A stretch of DNA of 64,000 bases. Origin: Methylobacter sp. Its GTDB lineage: Bacteria; Pseudomonadota; Gammaproteobacteria; Methylococcales; Methylomonadaceae. Positions 49,297 through 58,864 of this stretch are shown piece by piece (the stretch's first letter is position 1; each line of letters starts with the position of its first letter). The notes under the pieces are model-generated. The model had not been told where the DNA came from. It did not search any database and saw only the letters and a program-made list of their open reading frames with translations. The stretch lies in contig JAQUOU010000007.1 in the NCBI GenBank assembly GCA_028716975.1, forward strand, positions 1 through 64,000. Reading direction: 5' to 3'. Both the position numbers and the translations under genes were made by a program.

Positions 49297-51633
49297 CTAC
49301 TCCTTGCCGGCAGGCAATGCCAGGGTTTCGAAATTGTCTCTGATGCGTCGGCCCAAGCGGTCGAAAGCCAGGTAGATGACCGGCGTCGTGAACAGCGTCA
49401 GCATCTGACTGAAAATCAGCCCGCCGACCATCGTAATGCCCAGCGGATGGCGCAACTCGGAGCCGACGCCGGTTCCCGGCATCATGGGCAGCGCGCTCAG
49501 CAGCGCCGCCATCGTCGTCATCATGATCGGCCGGAAGCGCAGCAAACAGGCTTGATAAATAGCTTCGTGCGCCGGCTTGCCTTCCTTGCGCTCCAGCTCC
49601 AGGGCGAAGTCGATCATCATGATGGCGTTCTTCTTGACGATACCAATCAACAGAATGATGCCGATGATGCCGATAATGCCCAGATCGGTGCCCGACAGCA
49701 TCAAGGCCAGCAATGCGCCGACGCCGGCTGACGGCAGCGTCGACAGAATCGTGACCGGATGGATATAACCCTCGTAGAGTACGCCCAGAACGATATACAC
49801 GGTCACGAGCGCCGCGATGATTAGCCCCACGGTATCGGTCAGCGAGGCGCTGAACGCCTGCGTGGCGCCCTGGTAACCGGCATGTACGCTCAACGGCAAT
49901 TCGATGCCCTGTTTGGCCTGTTCTATCGCATCAATGGCATCGCTGAGAAATGCGCCCGGCGCCAGGTTGAAAGAAATCGTCGCGGCCGGGAACTGCTCCA
50001 GATGATTGACGACCAGCGGCGCAAACCGCTGCGACACCGTTGCAATGGCCGACAGCGGCACTTGCGTGCCGTTTGAGGATTGGACCCGGACCTCGTTAAG
50101 CGCCGCGACGCTGTTGCGGAACTCGGGCTTCACCTCCAGCACGACGCGGTACTGGTTCGACTGCGTGAATAGCGTCGATATCTGGCGCTGGCCGAAGGCG
50201 TTGTAAAGCGCATTGTCGATCGCCGCGATAGAGACCCCCATGCGGCTGGCGCTGCTGCGGTCCACCGATACGAAGGCCTGCAGGCCCTGGTCCTGTAAAT
50301 CGCTGGAGACATCGGCAAGCACCGGCGACTGCGCAAGCCAGTCAACGAGCAGACCGGTCCAGCAACTCAGTTCGCCCTGATCCACCGCATCCAGCGTGAA
50401 CTGATACTGGGTGCGGCTGATGCGGTTTTCAATGGTCAGGTCCTGCACAGGTTGCAAATACAGCTTAATTCCCTGCACTTGGCCGAGTTTCGTTTGCAGC
50501 CTTCGGATAACTTCGACCGCGCTGGTCTTGCGTTCGGCCAACGGTTTCAGGTTAATCATCAAGCGCCCGGTATTGAGCGTCGGATTGGCGCCATCGACAC
50601 CGACCAGCGAAGCAACGCTGTCGACAGCCGGATCGTGCAGAACCACTTCGGTCAGGGCCTGTTGTTTGTCCGCCATTGCCGTGAAGGAAATATTTTGCGG
50701 CGCCTCGGTAATGCCCTGAATGACGCCGGTATCCTGTATGGGAAAAAAGCCCTTGGGTATGAAGATGTACAGGATCACCGTGAGCGCCAGCGTCGCGACG
50801 CCAACGAACAGGGTTACGCCCTGGCGCCGCAGCACAAAACGCAGCAGCCTGCCATAGCCTTCATTCATGCCGGCCAGGAAGCGGCCGCTGGCCCGATAGA
50901 ACCAGCCAGCTCGCGCCTCATCAACATGCCGCAGCATTTTCGCGCACATCATCGGCGTCAGGGTCAGCCCGTCAAACATGCCTTTAGGCTGGTTGACATT
51001 AGCGCCGGCTATGGCGTGGCGCACATTCTCCAGGCTCAGGCCGTAAGCCGACAAGGCGGCCGGATTGACCTGAATGCGCATCGCCGGCCGTTGTCCGCCG
51101 CTGATGCTGACCAGTCCGACGCCGGACAACTGCGACAATTTCTGCGCCAGACGCGTATCAACCAGGTCTTCCACGCGCGTCAGCGGCAGCGTGCCGGAGC
51201 TGACCGCCAGCGTCATGACCGGTGCGTCGGCAGGATTGACTTTGCTGTAAATCGGCGGCATGGGCAGGTCATCGGGTAAAAAATTGGCGGCGGCATTGAT
51301 CGCGGCCTGCACCTGCTGCTCGGCAACGTCGATGTTAAGGTTCAGGCTGAACTGCAGGACGATGACCGATGCGCCGGACGAACTAGAGGATGACATCTGG
51401 CTCAATCCGGGCAATTGTCCGATCTGACGCTCCAGCGGCGCCGCCAGCCACGATGACATGACATCGTGGCTCGCGCCAGGATACAGCGTCACGACCTGGA
51501 TGGTCGGATACTCAACCTGCGGCAGGGCCGAAACCGGCAGTTCCCGGTAAGCGACACTGCCGATCAGCAGCAATGCCAGCATCATCAGCGAGGTGGCGAC
51601 CGGCCGTAAAATAAACAAGCGGGAGGGATTCAT
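49297..51633 (-). pseudogene. mdtB: RND transporter MdtB with a large in-frame deletion
   Basis: Starts normally ([16 protein letters not shown], first porter subdomains to ANVNQPKG near residue 216) and then jumps to [12 protein letters not shown], a motif that in MdtB lies near residue 460. The product has 778 residues against about 1,040 for the family: some 250 residues are gone without a frame change, around 50966-50982. Lost are part of the porter domain and membrane segments 2-6, including the segment 4 aspartates of the proton relay. It cannot be an active pump on its own. Second gene of the mdtABC-OMF operon. Confidence 0.82.
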
Positions 51634-51667
51634 AGGTCAAGCGTTCTGTCCATGTGGCGGGGAAAAA

Positions 51668-52912
51668 TTACTGCGCATTGCTCTGATTTGCGGACAGCAG
51701 ATCACTTCCGGCAAGCGCGCCGTCACGATCGACCACTTTGACCCGGGCTTCCACGCGCAGCTTGTCGGCCCCGTCAACCACGACCAGTTCATCGGCTTGC
51801 AGGCCGTCCAGCACGGCGACATGGCCGCCGTCCACAGGACCCAGTTTCACCGCGCGCGTACTGAGAGGTCCGTCCGTCTTTAACCACATACACGAAAGCG
51901 CCGGCATTGCCGTTCTGGATCGCGGCGCCGGGTGCTATGACTACGCCGCGCAGGGTGTCAATCTTCATCCTGATGTTGACAAACTGATTCGCGAACAGCG
52001 CTTCATCCTCGTTGTCGAACTGGCTCTTCAATTTGACCGTGCCGGTATTCAGGTCGATCTGATTATCGACAGCCACTAACCGGCCTTGCGCCAGTTTGTT
52101 TTTGCCGCCGCGGTCATAGGCTTCAACCGGCAGAACTTTGCCTGAATGGAGCTGTTTCATAACCGCCGGCACCTGATCTTCCGGCAAGGTGAAGACAACG
52201 GATATCGGCTGCGCCTGCGTGATCACGGCGATGCCGCCGGCATCGGAAGCTTTGACGATATTGCCCTGGTCAACTATGCGCAGGCCCAGCCGCCCCGTGA
52301 TGGGGGCGGTAATCTTCGCATAGCTCAACTGTAGTTTGGCATTGGCGACCAAAGCCTGATCCGTCGCCACGATGCCCTGGTATTGCTTGATCACGGCTTC
52401 CTGTGTAGCGGCCTGCTGCCCTGCGATGGAATCCTGCTCCAGCAAGGTCCGGTAGCGCCGCAGATCTATCCGCGCGTTATTCAGCAGCGCTTCATCGCGC
52501 AGCAGTTGGCCTTCCGCCTGCATGAGCTGAACCTGAAAGGGCCTCGGATCGATTTCAGCGATCTGATCGCCTTCGCGCACCCGTCCGCCTTCTTTGAAAG
52601 CAACATGAACCAGCTCACCGTCAACGCGCGATTTCACGGTCACCGTGCGCAAGCCGGTGACCGTCCCCAAACTATTCAGGTAAACCGGTACGTCGCCCTC
52701 CTTGACCGGCTCGGCCACAACCGCCGCAACCATCATTTCGCCGAACCGGCCGCCTGGTTTTTTTTAACCGCCGCTTGTGCGGAGTTGCTGATAAAAGGCT
52801 TGACGAAATAAGCCGCGGCTGAGATCAAAAGGATCAATGCCGTCCAGGACAGCCAATGAAATCTCCGTTGCGGTTCGGCAGGGCGTGATGCTTTGTTTTC
52901 TTCCAACTTCAT
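51668..52912 (-). pseudogene. mdtA: RND membrane fusion protein MdtA with two frameshifts
   Basis: The natural start is ATG 52912 (MKLEENKASRPAEP), a membrane anchor follows, then an A8 run (T8 at 52758-52765 on the plus strand). One more A would join this to MMVAAVVAEPVKEGDVPVYLN, the well-preserved main part (from 52736) with the hairpin and lipoyl segments. A second shift near 51868-51878 moves the end (RAVKLGPVDGGHVAVLDGL to NQSNAQ, stop 51668) into another frame. The openly readable middle frame, 51789-52736, has 315 residues. First gene of the efflux operon. Confidence 0.75.
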
Positions 52913-53085
52913 AAGTAGTCCGGTACACGTTATGTTAATTAACTTCTTGCAGCTTGCCGATGCCGGACTGATCGCAAAATCCTAAGCTCAAATATAAGCC
53001 CGTCGGATTGCTAAGGCCATATACGCCGAAAACGCAGCGGGGTTTTAAATTTACGCAACCCAAAGCGAGCGGGATAAGTTCACTG

Positions 53086-53673
53086 CTATTTCGACGATTG
53101 TCCAGCAGCAAGTCGTTGTACTGCTGCAAGAGCCTGATCAACATTTTCCTTGGCTTTAAGTCCGCCCACTGCGGCAAAAATATTGCCGTCGGGCTTGACT
53201 ATAAAGGTCGTACGCTCTGCAAACCCGTGATTAATTTCGACTCCGCGAGTATCCTTTTTCCCCGGAGCAGGTTCTTTCACTGTCAAATCGTAGGATTTCG
53301 CGATTTTGCCATCGACATCGGAAGCAACGGCGACTTTGCCCGCGCAATAGTCAGGTTCGGCCGAGAAGTCTTTGAGCCTGTCGATACTGTCAAGAGACAC
53401 ACCGATAATCGTCGCACCGGCGGCGGCGAATTTGTCATGATTTACTGCGAATGTATGTGCTTGAATATTGCAACCGCCGGTATAAGCCGACGGGTAAAAA
53501 TAGACCACAACCGGGCCTTTCCTCAGCGCATCTTTCAGTGAATAAGTAAAAGCCTTGCCTGCCAGAGAAGCCTGGGTTTGAAAGTCCGGGGCCGGATGAC
53601 CTTCCGGTAACGTAGCGGCGGCGGGCAGCATGATTGCACTCGACAAAAGGCAAGTCAGTAAAAATCGTTTCAT
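53086..53673 (-). CDS. periplasmic peroxiredoxin (AhpC/TSA family)
   Basis: A 195-residue thiol peroxidase with a signal peptide (about 1-20, cut after AAA). The peroxidatic cysteine is in YPSAYTGGCNIQ (near residue 68), with EPDYCAG giving a second cysteine that may resolve it, and FIVKPDGNIF as the C-terminal family segment. The usual cytoplasmic BCP/AhpC proteins lack a signal, so export is the distinguishing feature. It follows the cytochrome c'-like gene by 27 nt on the same strand; a joint role in peroxide defence is inferred. Confidence 0.85.
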   Translation of the reverse strand: MKRFLLTCLLSSAIMLPAAATLPEGHPAPDFQTQASLAGKAFTYSLKDALRKGPVVVYFYPSAYTGGCNIQAHTFAVNHDKFAAAGATIIGVSLDSIDRLKDFSAEPDYCAGKVAVASDVDGKIAKSYDLTVKEPAPGKKDTRGVEINHGFAERTTFIVKPDGNIFAAVGGLKAKENVDQALAAVQRLAAGQSSK

Positions 53674-53700
53674 AGTTGTGCTCTTTTAAAATAAAGGGGG

Positions 53701-54087
53701 TCAAAGCGGTTTATAGGTGTCGTGACAAGCGGTATCGCAAGCCTTCGAAATTTCAATTGCCTTGTTTGAAGCCGATTCGAAATCATTTGCTTCCACAAAT
53801 TTCACTATTTCGGCGGCCATGTCCTGGTACAGTCTGGCATCCGTTACTGCATCGGCAGCATCGCCTCTCTTCTCGAAGAAGCCTTCGACCAGCTTGAACT
53901 CATCCTGAATTTCTTTGGCGAGAGCGATCGTTGCATTGGTATCTTTGTTGGCAATATTGCCTTGCAGGTTATGAGAATTGTTGTCTATTGACTCCATTAA
54001 CTCTTCAAAATCGAATTCGGCTTCGGCATATACCAGGCTGCACGTCAGCACAAACAATACTCCGCACAGTTTAATCATCTTACGCAT
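53701..54087 (-). CDS. small exported cytochrome c, cytochrome c'-like
   Basis: A 128-residue protein with a signal peptide (about 1-21, ending VYA) and a helical body ending in a single haem motif CDTACH near residues 118-123, very close to the C-terminus (HDTYKPL follows). A C-terminal CxxCH after a helical bundle is the cytochrome c' / cytochrome c-556 arrangement. Electron partners are unknown; the peroxiredoxin gene 27 nt downstream may be one. Confidence 0.75.
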   Translation of the reverse strand: MRKMIKLCGVLFVLTCSLVYAEAEFDFEELMESIDNNSHNLQGNIANKDTNATIALAKEIQDEFKLVEGFFEKRGDAADAVTDARLYQDMAAEIVKFVEANDFESASNKAIEISKACDTACHDTYKPL

Positions 54088-54433
54088 GTTATTTTGATCC
54101 TTAAAAAAGCGGCTTCCACCCCGCCAGTAATCCTCTCTTTGTAGGTTTTCAACTTAACGGTAGGTTTTCAACTTAACGTGGGACAGTTTAAGGTTAAACC
54201 GTTCGTGTTAAGGTTAAGCCGTTCGTGGTGAGCTCGTCGAACCATGAATGGCTTAACCGCCCACCCCCTTCAGCAAGCTCATGACTGGCTGACAGTACTC
54301 TCCTGAGCGTAGACTAAGGGCTCAGGACGGTTAAGCCTTGCTCCTTGTCCCGCATTAAGTGAAAGCCTCTTTGTGCGATCGGCCGCAGCTGATTATCACG
54401 TTGAGAGTGTTTGTTCAAAAAATAAGGTGAATG
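54088..54433. repeat. tandem and dispersed repeats in the intergenic region
   Basis: Two perfect 19-nt tandem units (GTAGGTTTTCAACTTAACG at 54141-54159 and 54160-54178), then two near-identical 20-nt units (54190-54209 and 54210-54229), then a palindrome CCGTTCGTGGTGAGCTCGTC with its complement to 54251, and a CTGAGCGTAGACTAAGGG copy near 54304-54321. The last two belong to the dispersed repeat family of this window. No gene is seen. Confidence 0.65.
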
Positions 54434-54471
54434 GATCCTAACCCGGACGGCAAATCTTCCGGGTTAGGATC
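54434..54471 (-). terminator. strong stem-loop after the DUF1501 gene
   Basis: GATCCTAACCCGGA (54434-54447) and TCCGGGTTAGGATC (54458-54471) pair perfectly over 14 bp around a 10-nt loop. It lies 30 nt beyond the stop of the DUF1501 gene (minus strand). On that strand the stem is followed by CATTCACCTTATTTTTTG, so the T run is displaced; termination is likely but not textbook. Confidence 0.6.
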
Positions 54472-54500
54472 GCCCCTTGCCCATCTTCCCAGTACGTCTC

Positions 54501-55946
54501 CTATGCAATCAGCTCTTTAATCACCTTGCCGTAAACAACCGTAGGGCGTTCCGAACGGCCCTGATATTTATAGATTAACTTCAAGTGATCCAATCCCATT
54601 TGATTGAGCACAGTCGCGTGCAAGTCATAGGTATCTACCGCCTGGCTTTTATCCGCTGCCTGCAGGCCGATTTCGTCGGTTGCGCCATACGTAGTACCGG
54701 CCTTGACGCCGCCGCCGGCCAGCCATTGCGTGTAACCCCAGGGATTGTGGTCGCGTCCGGTGCCGCTTTCGCCCCATGAGGTGCGGCCAAATTCAGAAGT
54801 CCACACCACCAGCGTTGAATCCAGCAAACCCAGTGTTTTCAGATCGGTGAGTAACCCGGCAATCGGCTTATCGACGATTCTGGCATGCTTGCCGTGGTTT
54901 TCTTCGAGTTTGGTATGGGCATCCCAGTCTCTTTCGTCACCGTCCACATCCACCGGTCCGGTAACGACCTGGATAAAGCGCACCCCGCGCTCCACCAGAC
55001 GCCGCGCGCGTAACAAGGTGGTGCCGTATTCCCTGGTAACGTCGTCGTTCAGGCCATAAAGCGCCTTGGTAGCCTCCGATTCCTTGTTCAGGTTAACTGC
55101 CTCCGGCGCCGAGGTTTGCATACGCTCAGCCAGATCGTAGGCGCGAATACGCGCCTGTAGCTCAGTGTCATCCGGATACGCCTGTCCTTTTATTTCGTTT
55201 AATTGCTTCAACAGTTTCAGATTGTCAACTTCTTGTGATGTGGCAACCAGCTCCGGGCTATCCAGAAACAGGATAGGCGATTTACCCGGACGGAAAGCAG
55301 TACCCTGGTAAACGGCGGGCAAAAAGCCTGAACTCCAGTTTACTGCGCCGCCGGACGGTTCTTTTTTACCATTGTAAAGTACTACATAAGCAGGCAAATC
55401 GGGGTTGGCGGAACCCAGCGCATACTGGATCCAGGCTCCCAGAGACGGCCGGCCCGGGTTCAAGCCGCCGGAATTCAGCTTTAATATCGATATGTCATGG
55501 GTGGCGCCTATGGTCACGCTGGACTTGATGAAAGCAATATCATCGGCATGTTGCGCCAGATTCGGGACCAGGTCCGAAAACCAGGCGCCGCTTTGCCCGT
55601 ATTGCTTCCAGGTTCGGTTCGAGACATACAGCTTCCCAAGTCCACCTTGTGTACTGGTCTTGATGCCTTTGAGAAATGAGGCTGGAACATCCTGCCCTGC
55701 CAGCTTAACCAGTTCCGGTTTATAATCATACAAATCCAGCGTACTGGGCGCTCCGTGCTGATGCAGCCAGATAACTGACTTGACTTTAGCGGGGAAGTGC
55801 GGCTGCTTGGCTGCCAAAGGGTCAACCAGGTCCGCCGCCATTGCACTGGAAAGAAATCCGCCTCCAGGCAGCAAGCCGCTTAATGCAAGCCCGCCCAAGC
55901 CAAATCCTGTTTTGACTAAAAAGTCTCTACGCGATTGATTATTCAT
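54501..55946 (-). CDS. Tat-exported DUF1501 family protein
   Basis: A 481-residue protein with a twin-arginine signal (NNQSRRDFLVKTGFGLGG) and a sulfatase/alkaline-phosphatase-like DUF1501 domain: VIWLHQHGAPSTLDLYDYKP, GVRFIQVVTG, VVWTSEFGRTSWGESGTGRDHNPWG (shortened here to TSEFGRT and GRDHNPWG) are typical. Members are abundant in Planctomycetes, usually beside DUF1549/DUF1553 proteins, exactly as here. The reaction is not established; metal-dependent hydrolysis is suggested by the fold. Last gene of rhodanese-PSD1-DUF1501, separated from PSD1 by a MITE. Confidence 0.83.
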   Translation of the reverse strand: MNNQSRRDFLVKTGFGLGGLALSGLLPGGGFLSSAMAADLVDPLAAKQPHFPAKVKSVIWLHQHGAPSTLDLYDYKPELVKLAGQDVPASFLKGIKTSTQGGLGKLYVSNRTWKQYGQSGAWFSDLVPNLAQHADDIAFIKSSVTIGATHDISILKLNSGGLNPGRPSLGAWIQYALGSANPDLPAYVVLYNGKKEPSGGAVNWSSGFLPAVYQGTAFRPGKSPILFLDSPELVATSQEVDNLKLLKQLNEIKGQAYPDDTELQARIRAYDLAERMQTSAPEAVNLNKESEATKALYGLNDDVTREYGTTLLRARRLVERGVRFIQVVTGPVDVDGDERDWDAHTKLEENHGKHARIVDKPIAGLLTDLKTLGLLDSTLVVWTSEFGRTSWGESGTGRDHNPWGYTQWLAGGGVKAGTTYGATDEIGLQAADKSQAVDTYDLHATVLNQMGLDHLKLIYKYQGRSERPTVVYGKVIKELIA

Positions 55947-55987
55947 GATTCATTTATCCTATTAATAATAGTGATGTGTGATTAGTT

Positions 55988-56276
55988 CTACTTTGTCAGA
56001 TTACATGATCTATTCTTTCCAAGTCCGTCATTCCGGCATGGACTCACTCCGGGCTTTCCTGCCCATAGCCCTGCGGGTAAATGCAAATTCGTTCCAGACG
56101 AATTTGTGCCGGACAAATCGGCAGGATAGCCGATTTGCATTTACCCGAAGGGCAATGTACAAGGATGTATATTGTGAATCCAGGCTCCAGGGATGGGTTT
56201 GAACTTACCATCCCTGGCACTGGATACCCGTATCCCGGCGGGTATGACGAGCTTGCAAATTAATCTGACAAAGTAG
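55988..56276. mobile_element. MITE-like element with 16-bp perfect inverted repeats and AGTT duplication
   Basis: CTACTTTGTCAGATTA (55988-56003) is the exact reverse complement of TAATCTGACAAAGTAG (56261-56276). AGTT lies directly outside on both sides (55984-55987 and 56277-56280), as expected for a 4-bp target duplication. The 289-nt element has no gene; its interior has GTCATTCCGGCATGG and CCCGGCGGGTATGAC type inverted segments. The right duplication overlaps the stop codon of the PSD1 gene (56281-56279), so insertion happened at the very end of that gene without changing its stop. Confidence 0.75.
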
Positions 56277-56278
56277 AG

Positions 56279-58783
56279 TTAGAACCGGTATATGAACTCA
56301 TTCGAATTCGCAACCGTATGCACCAGGTCAACAAAAGCGGCGGCGCGGATAGGATCCAACTTTCGATCGCCCTTCAAGCCGGTAGGTATGCTGACCGCAA
56401 ACTTACCTTCCGAGGTCTTTTCTCTAACCAGCTTTTCATGATTGTTCAAGAATTTTTGCAATATCTCTTTCTCGGCATCTGTTGATTTACGCGCGAATAA
56501 AATTTGATAAAGTCTATCTAGCTGGGCAGACTCATCATTGCCTGCCTCATTAATGACTCTTCCGGCCAAAGCTTGTGACAAGCCGAACACCACATCACTG
56601 TTAAACAAGGCAAGCGACTGAAGTGGAGAAGTAGTCACTTCACGTTTGCTGTGGGCTTCCTGCGCGGAAGCCATATTGAAGGTTTCCAGCAGCGGATAGG
56701 GAACACTGCGCCGAGTAAAAATATACAGGCTGCGGCGATTTTGGTCATGAACATCCTTTGATACCTCCCACTGAGCGCCGGCGCCCAGGTTCTCAGGAAC
56801 AGGAGGGAATACACTGGGGCCGCCAACCTTGTCCTCAATTTTTCCCGCCGCCACCAATAGTGAGTCCCGAATCTGTTCTGCTTCCATACGTTTACGCGGA
56901 AATACGGCCAATAGTTTATTGTCAGGATCCGCTTTAGCGACCACTTCACGGGGAGCCGATGACTGACGATAGACGCCGGACAGCAAGATTTCACGGTGTA
57001 ATTTCTTAACGCTCCAGCCTTGCTTGACAAAATTATCCGCCAGATAGTCCAGTAATTCCGGATTAGTGGGCTTTTGCCCCGCTTTGCCAAAATCACTGAC
57101 GGTTTCCACGATGCCGTGGCCAAAATATTCCTCCCAGACCCGATTGACGAATACGCGCGCCGTTAACGGATTGCTCTCGCTGGTTATCCATCTCGCCAAA
57201 GCCGCCCTGCGACCTGATGAAAACGGGGTAGGCTTAATATCCGGTTTCTCGTCGGTAATTGCTGCCGGAAAAGCAGGCTGCACTTCTTCCAACCGTCTTT
57301 CATGGTCGCCTCCGGCAAATACAAAGCTGGGCGGCGCATCGGTATAACCCAGTTCGGTCATCGCCGTAATTTGAGTAGAACCTGATTTGGGCTTAAGATC
57401 TTTAAATTTTTTCAACTCTTCAGTTAACTTGTCGTACTCCAGCCACTTGGCCTGGATTTCCGGACTAAAATCCTTATCCTTGCCTTTACTCTCCGCCGCA
57501 TCCCTGAGGAAAGCCGCCAAACCACGGTCGTCCGTAATATAACCCAGGCGATGATTTACCCACCTGTCCTGGGCAGTCCATTGGCTCTTGGGTTTAAATA
57601 TCGCTTCGCGGCTGTCAGTTAAGTAGCGTTCTTTATGATGCTGAACCGCTTTCTCCCTGACCGAATCGATAATGGCCTGCTGTTTTTCCCGGATATCCTT
57701 GGTGGCATCTTCCCACTTACTCAAGGCAGCCTCATACTTGCGCTCCACCTCTCCTTTTTTCGCCGTAGGAATATTATCCACGGCGCTCAAATTGGCAAAA
57801 AATGCCTGTAGCGAGTAATAGTCCTTCTGGCTGATCTTGTCGAATTTGTGGTTGTGGCATCTCGCGCACTCCACGGTCTGCCCCAACATCACCTTGCCTA
57901 CTGTATCGGTGATGTCGGTAGTGATTTGATACTTTCTCTGAACCAGGTCGCGCGAATTGTGATTGTCCGGAAAATTTGCCATATAACCGGTCGCGATCAG
58001 TGCTTCCTGGTTATCAGGCCACAACTCGTCACCCGCCAGTTGCTCCTGGATAAAGCGGGAATAGGGCTTATCCTGGTTGAAGGCATTAATCACATAATCG
58101 CGGTAGCGCCACAAATTGGGCCGCGTTTCATCATTCTGAAAACCCGTGCTATCCGCGTAACGAGCCAGATCCAGCCAGCGGCGGGCCTGACGCTCGCCGT
58201 ATTTGGGCGAGGCCAGCAGACGATCCGCAAGCTTTTCGTAAGCCTCCGGCGACGTATCGTTCACAAAGTCTGCAACTTCCTCGGGCGTGGGAATGACCCC
58301 CCAGGCATCCAATGTCGCGCGGCGCGCGAAAGCGGCTCGGTCAGCATCGGGCGAAGGAGCCAGTCCCTTGGCCTCCAAAGGCGCCAGGACGAACGCATCA
58401 ATTGGTGTCCGCACCCAATTTTTGTTATTAATCGCCGGTTCAGCCGGCGCTTTCACCGGCTGATACGACCAGAGTTTCGATTTGGCTGCCTGCGGCGCTT
58501 TTGCCTCGGCAACTACCTGTTTATTATCCGCCGCCACGGGCGCCGGCTGTTGCGCGGCTTGCGGCGCTTTTGCCTCAGCGCTTACTGTTTGCGCCCCTAT
58601 TATTCCTACCGGGCTACTAAATCGATCCACTTGCTTTTGTTTGCCTATTACACCTACCGGCTGGTTGAATAGATCTGCCTGTATGTCGGCTGCCGCCATA
58701 GCTTCCCCGGCCATCGCTATTCCAAGTCCGCCTAAAATCGCGAGATATAGCTTCTTTTTAGCTAATTTATATTTCTTTTTCAT
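56279..58783 (-). CDS. exported DUF1549/DUF1553 (PSD1-type) protein with a haem motif
   Basis: An 834-residue protein with a signal peptide (about 1-31), a low-complexity linker with repeated PVGxIG (NQPVGVIG, SSPVGIIG) and two EAKAPQAA copies, then DUF1549 (about 125-330; PIDAFVLAPLEAKGL, ARRWLDLARYADSTG) ending in CARCHNHKFD, a CxxCH haem c site, and DUF1553 (about 540-800; NRVWEEYFGHGIVETVSDFG). The planctomycete form usually has an extra N-terminal cytochrome domain that is missing here. Function unknown. It lies between a rhodanese-like gene (81 nt upstream) and a DUF1501 gene. Confidence 0.82.
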   Translation of the reverse strand: MKKKYKLAKKKLYLAILGGLGIAMAGEAMAAADIQADLFNQPVGVIGKQKQVDRFSSPVGIIGAQTVSAEAKAPQAAQQPAPVAADNKQVVAEAKAPQAAKSKLWSYQPVKAPAEPAINNKNWVRTPIDAFVLAPLEAKGLAPSPDADRAAFARRATLDAWGVIPTPEEVADFVNDTSPEAYEKLADRLLASPKYGERQARRWLDLARYADSTGFQNDETRPNLWRYRDYVINAFNQDKPYSRFIQEQLAGDELWPDNQEALIATGYMANFPDNHNSRDLVQRKYQITTDITDTVGKVMLGQTVECARCHNHKFDKISQKDYYSLQAFFANLSAVDNIPTAKKGEVERKYEAALSKWEDATKDIREKQQAIIDSVREKAVQHHKERYLTDSREAIFKPKSQWTAQDRWVNHRLGYITDDRGLAAFLRDAAESKGKDKDFSPEIQAKWLEYDKLTEELKKFKDLKPKSGSTQITAMTELGYTDAPPSFVFAGGDHERRLEEVQPAFPAAITDEKPDIKPTPFSSGRRAALARWITSESNPLTARVFVNRVWEEYFGHGIVETVSDFGKAGQKPTNPELLDYLADNFVKQGWSVKKLHREILLSGVYRQSSAPREVVAKADPDNKLLAVFPRKRMEAEQIRDSLLVAAGKIEDKVGGPSVFPPVPENLGAGAQWEVSKDVHDQNRRSLYIFTRRSVPYPLLETFNMASAQEAHSKREVTTSPLQSLALFNSDVVFGLSQALAGRVINEAGNDESAQLDRLYQILFARKSTDAEKEILQKFLNNHEKLVREKTSEGKFAVSIPTGLKGDRKLDPIRAAAFVDLVHTVANSNEFIYRF

Positions 58784-58864
58784 TTACTTACTCCAAAAAT
58801 GAGAGCTCGAGACCTGGGTTGTCCCACCTTCTCTACCTCGCAATGAATCGCAGCCTTATCAGGA

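Noticed and set aside
46402..49731. Several plus-strand frames opposite mdtC and mdtB (for example 47854-48477)
   Set aside because: All are shadows of the RND transporter frames.
50452..51279. Long plus-strand frame (275 codons) opposite mdtB
   Set aside because: Gln/Arg/His-rich composition typical of an antisense shadow in G+C-rich DNA; the minus strand encodes clear MdtB.
52935..53177. 80-codon minus-strand frame after mdtA
   Set aside because: It overlaps the end of the peroxiredoxin gene in another frame and has no motifs.
57848..58672. 274-codon plus-strand frame opposite the PSD1 gene
   Set aside because: Antisense shadow of a strongly supported gene; Arg-rich with no recognisable domain.
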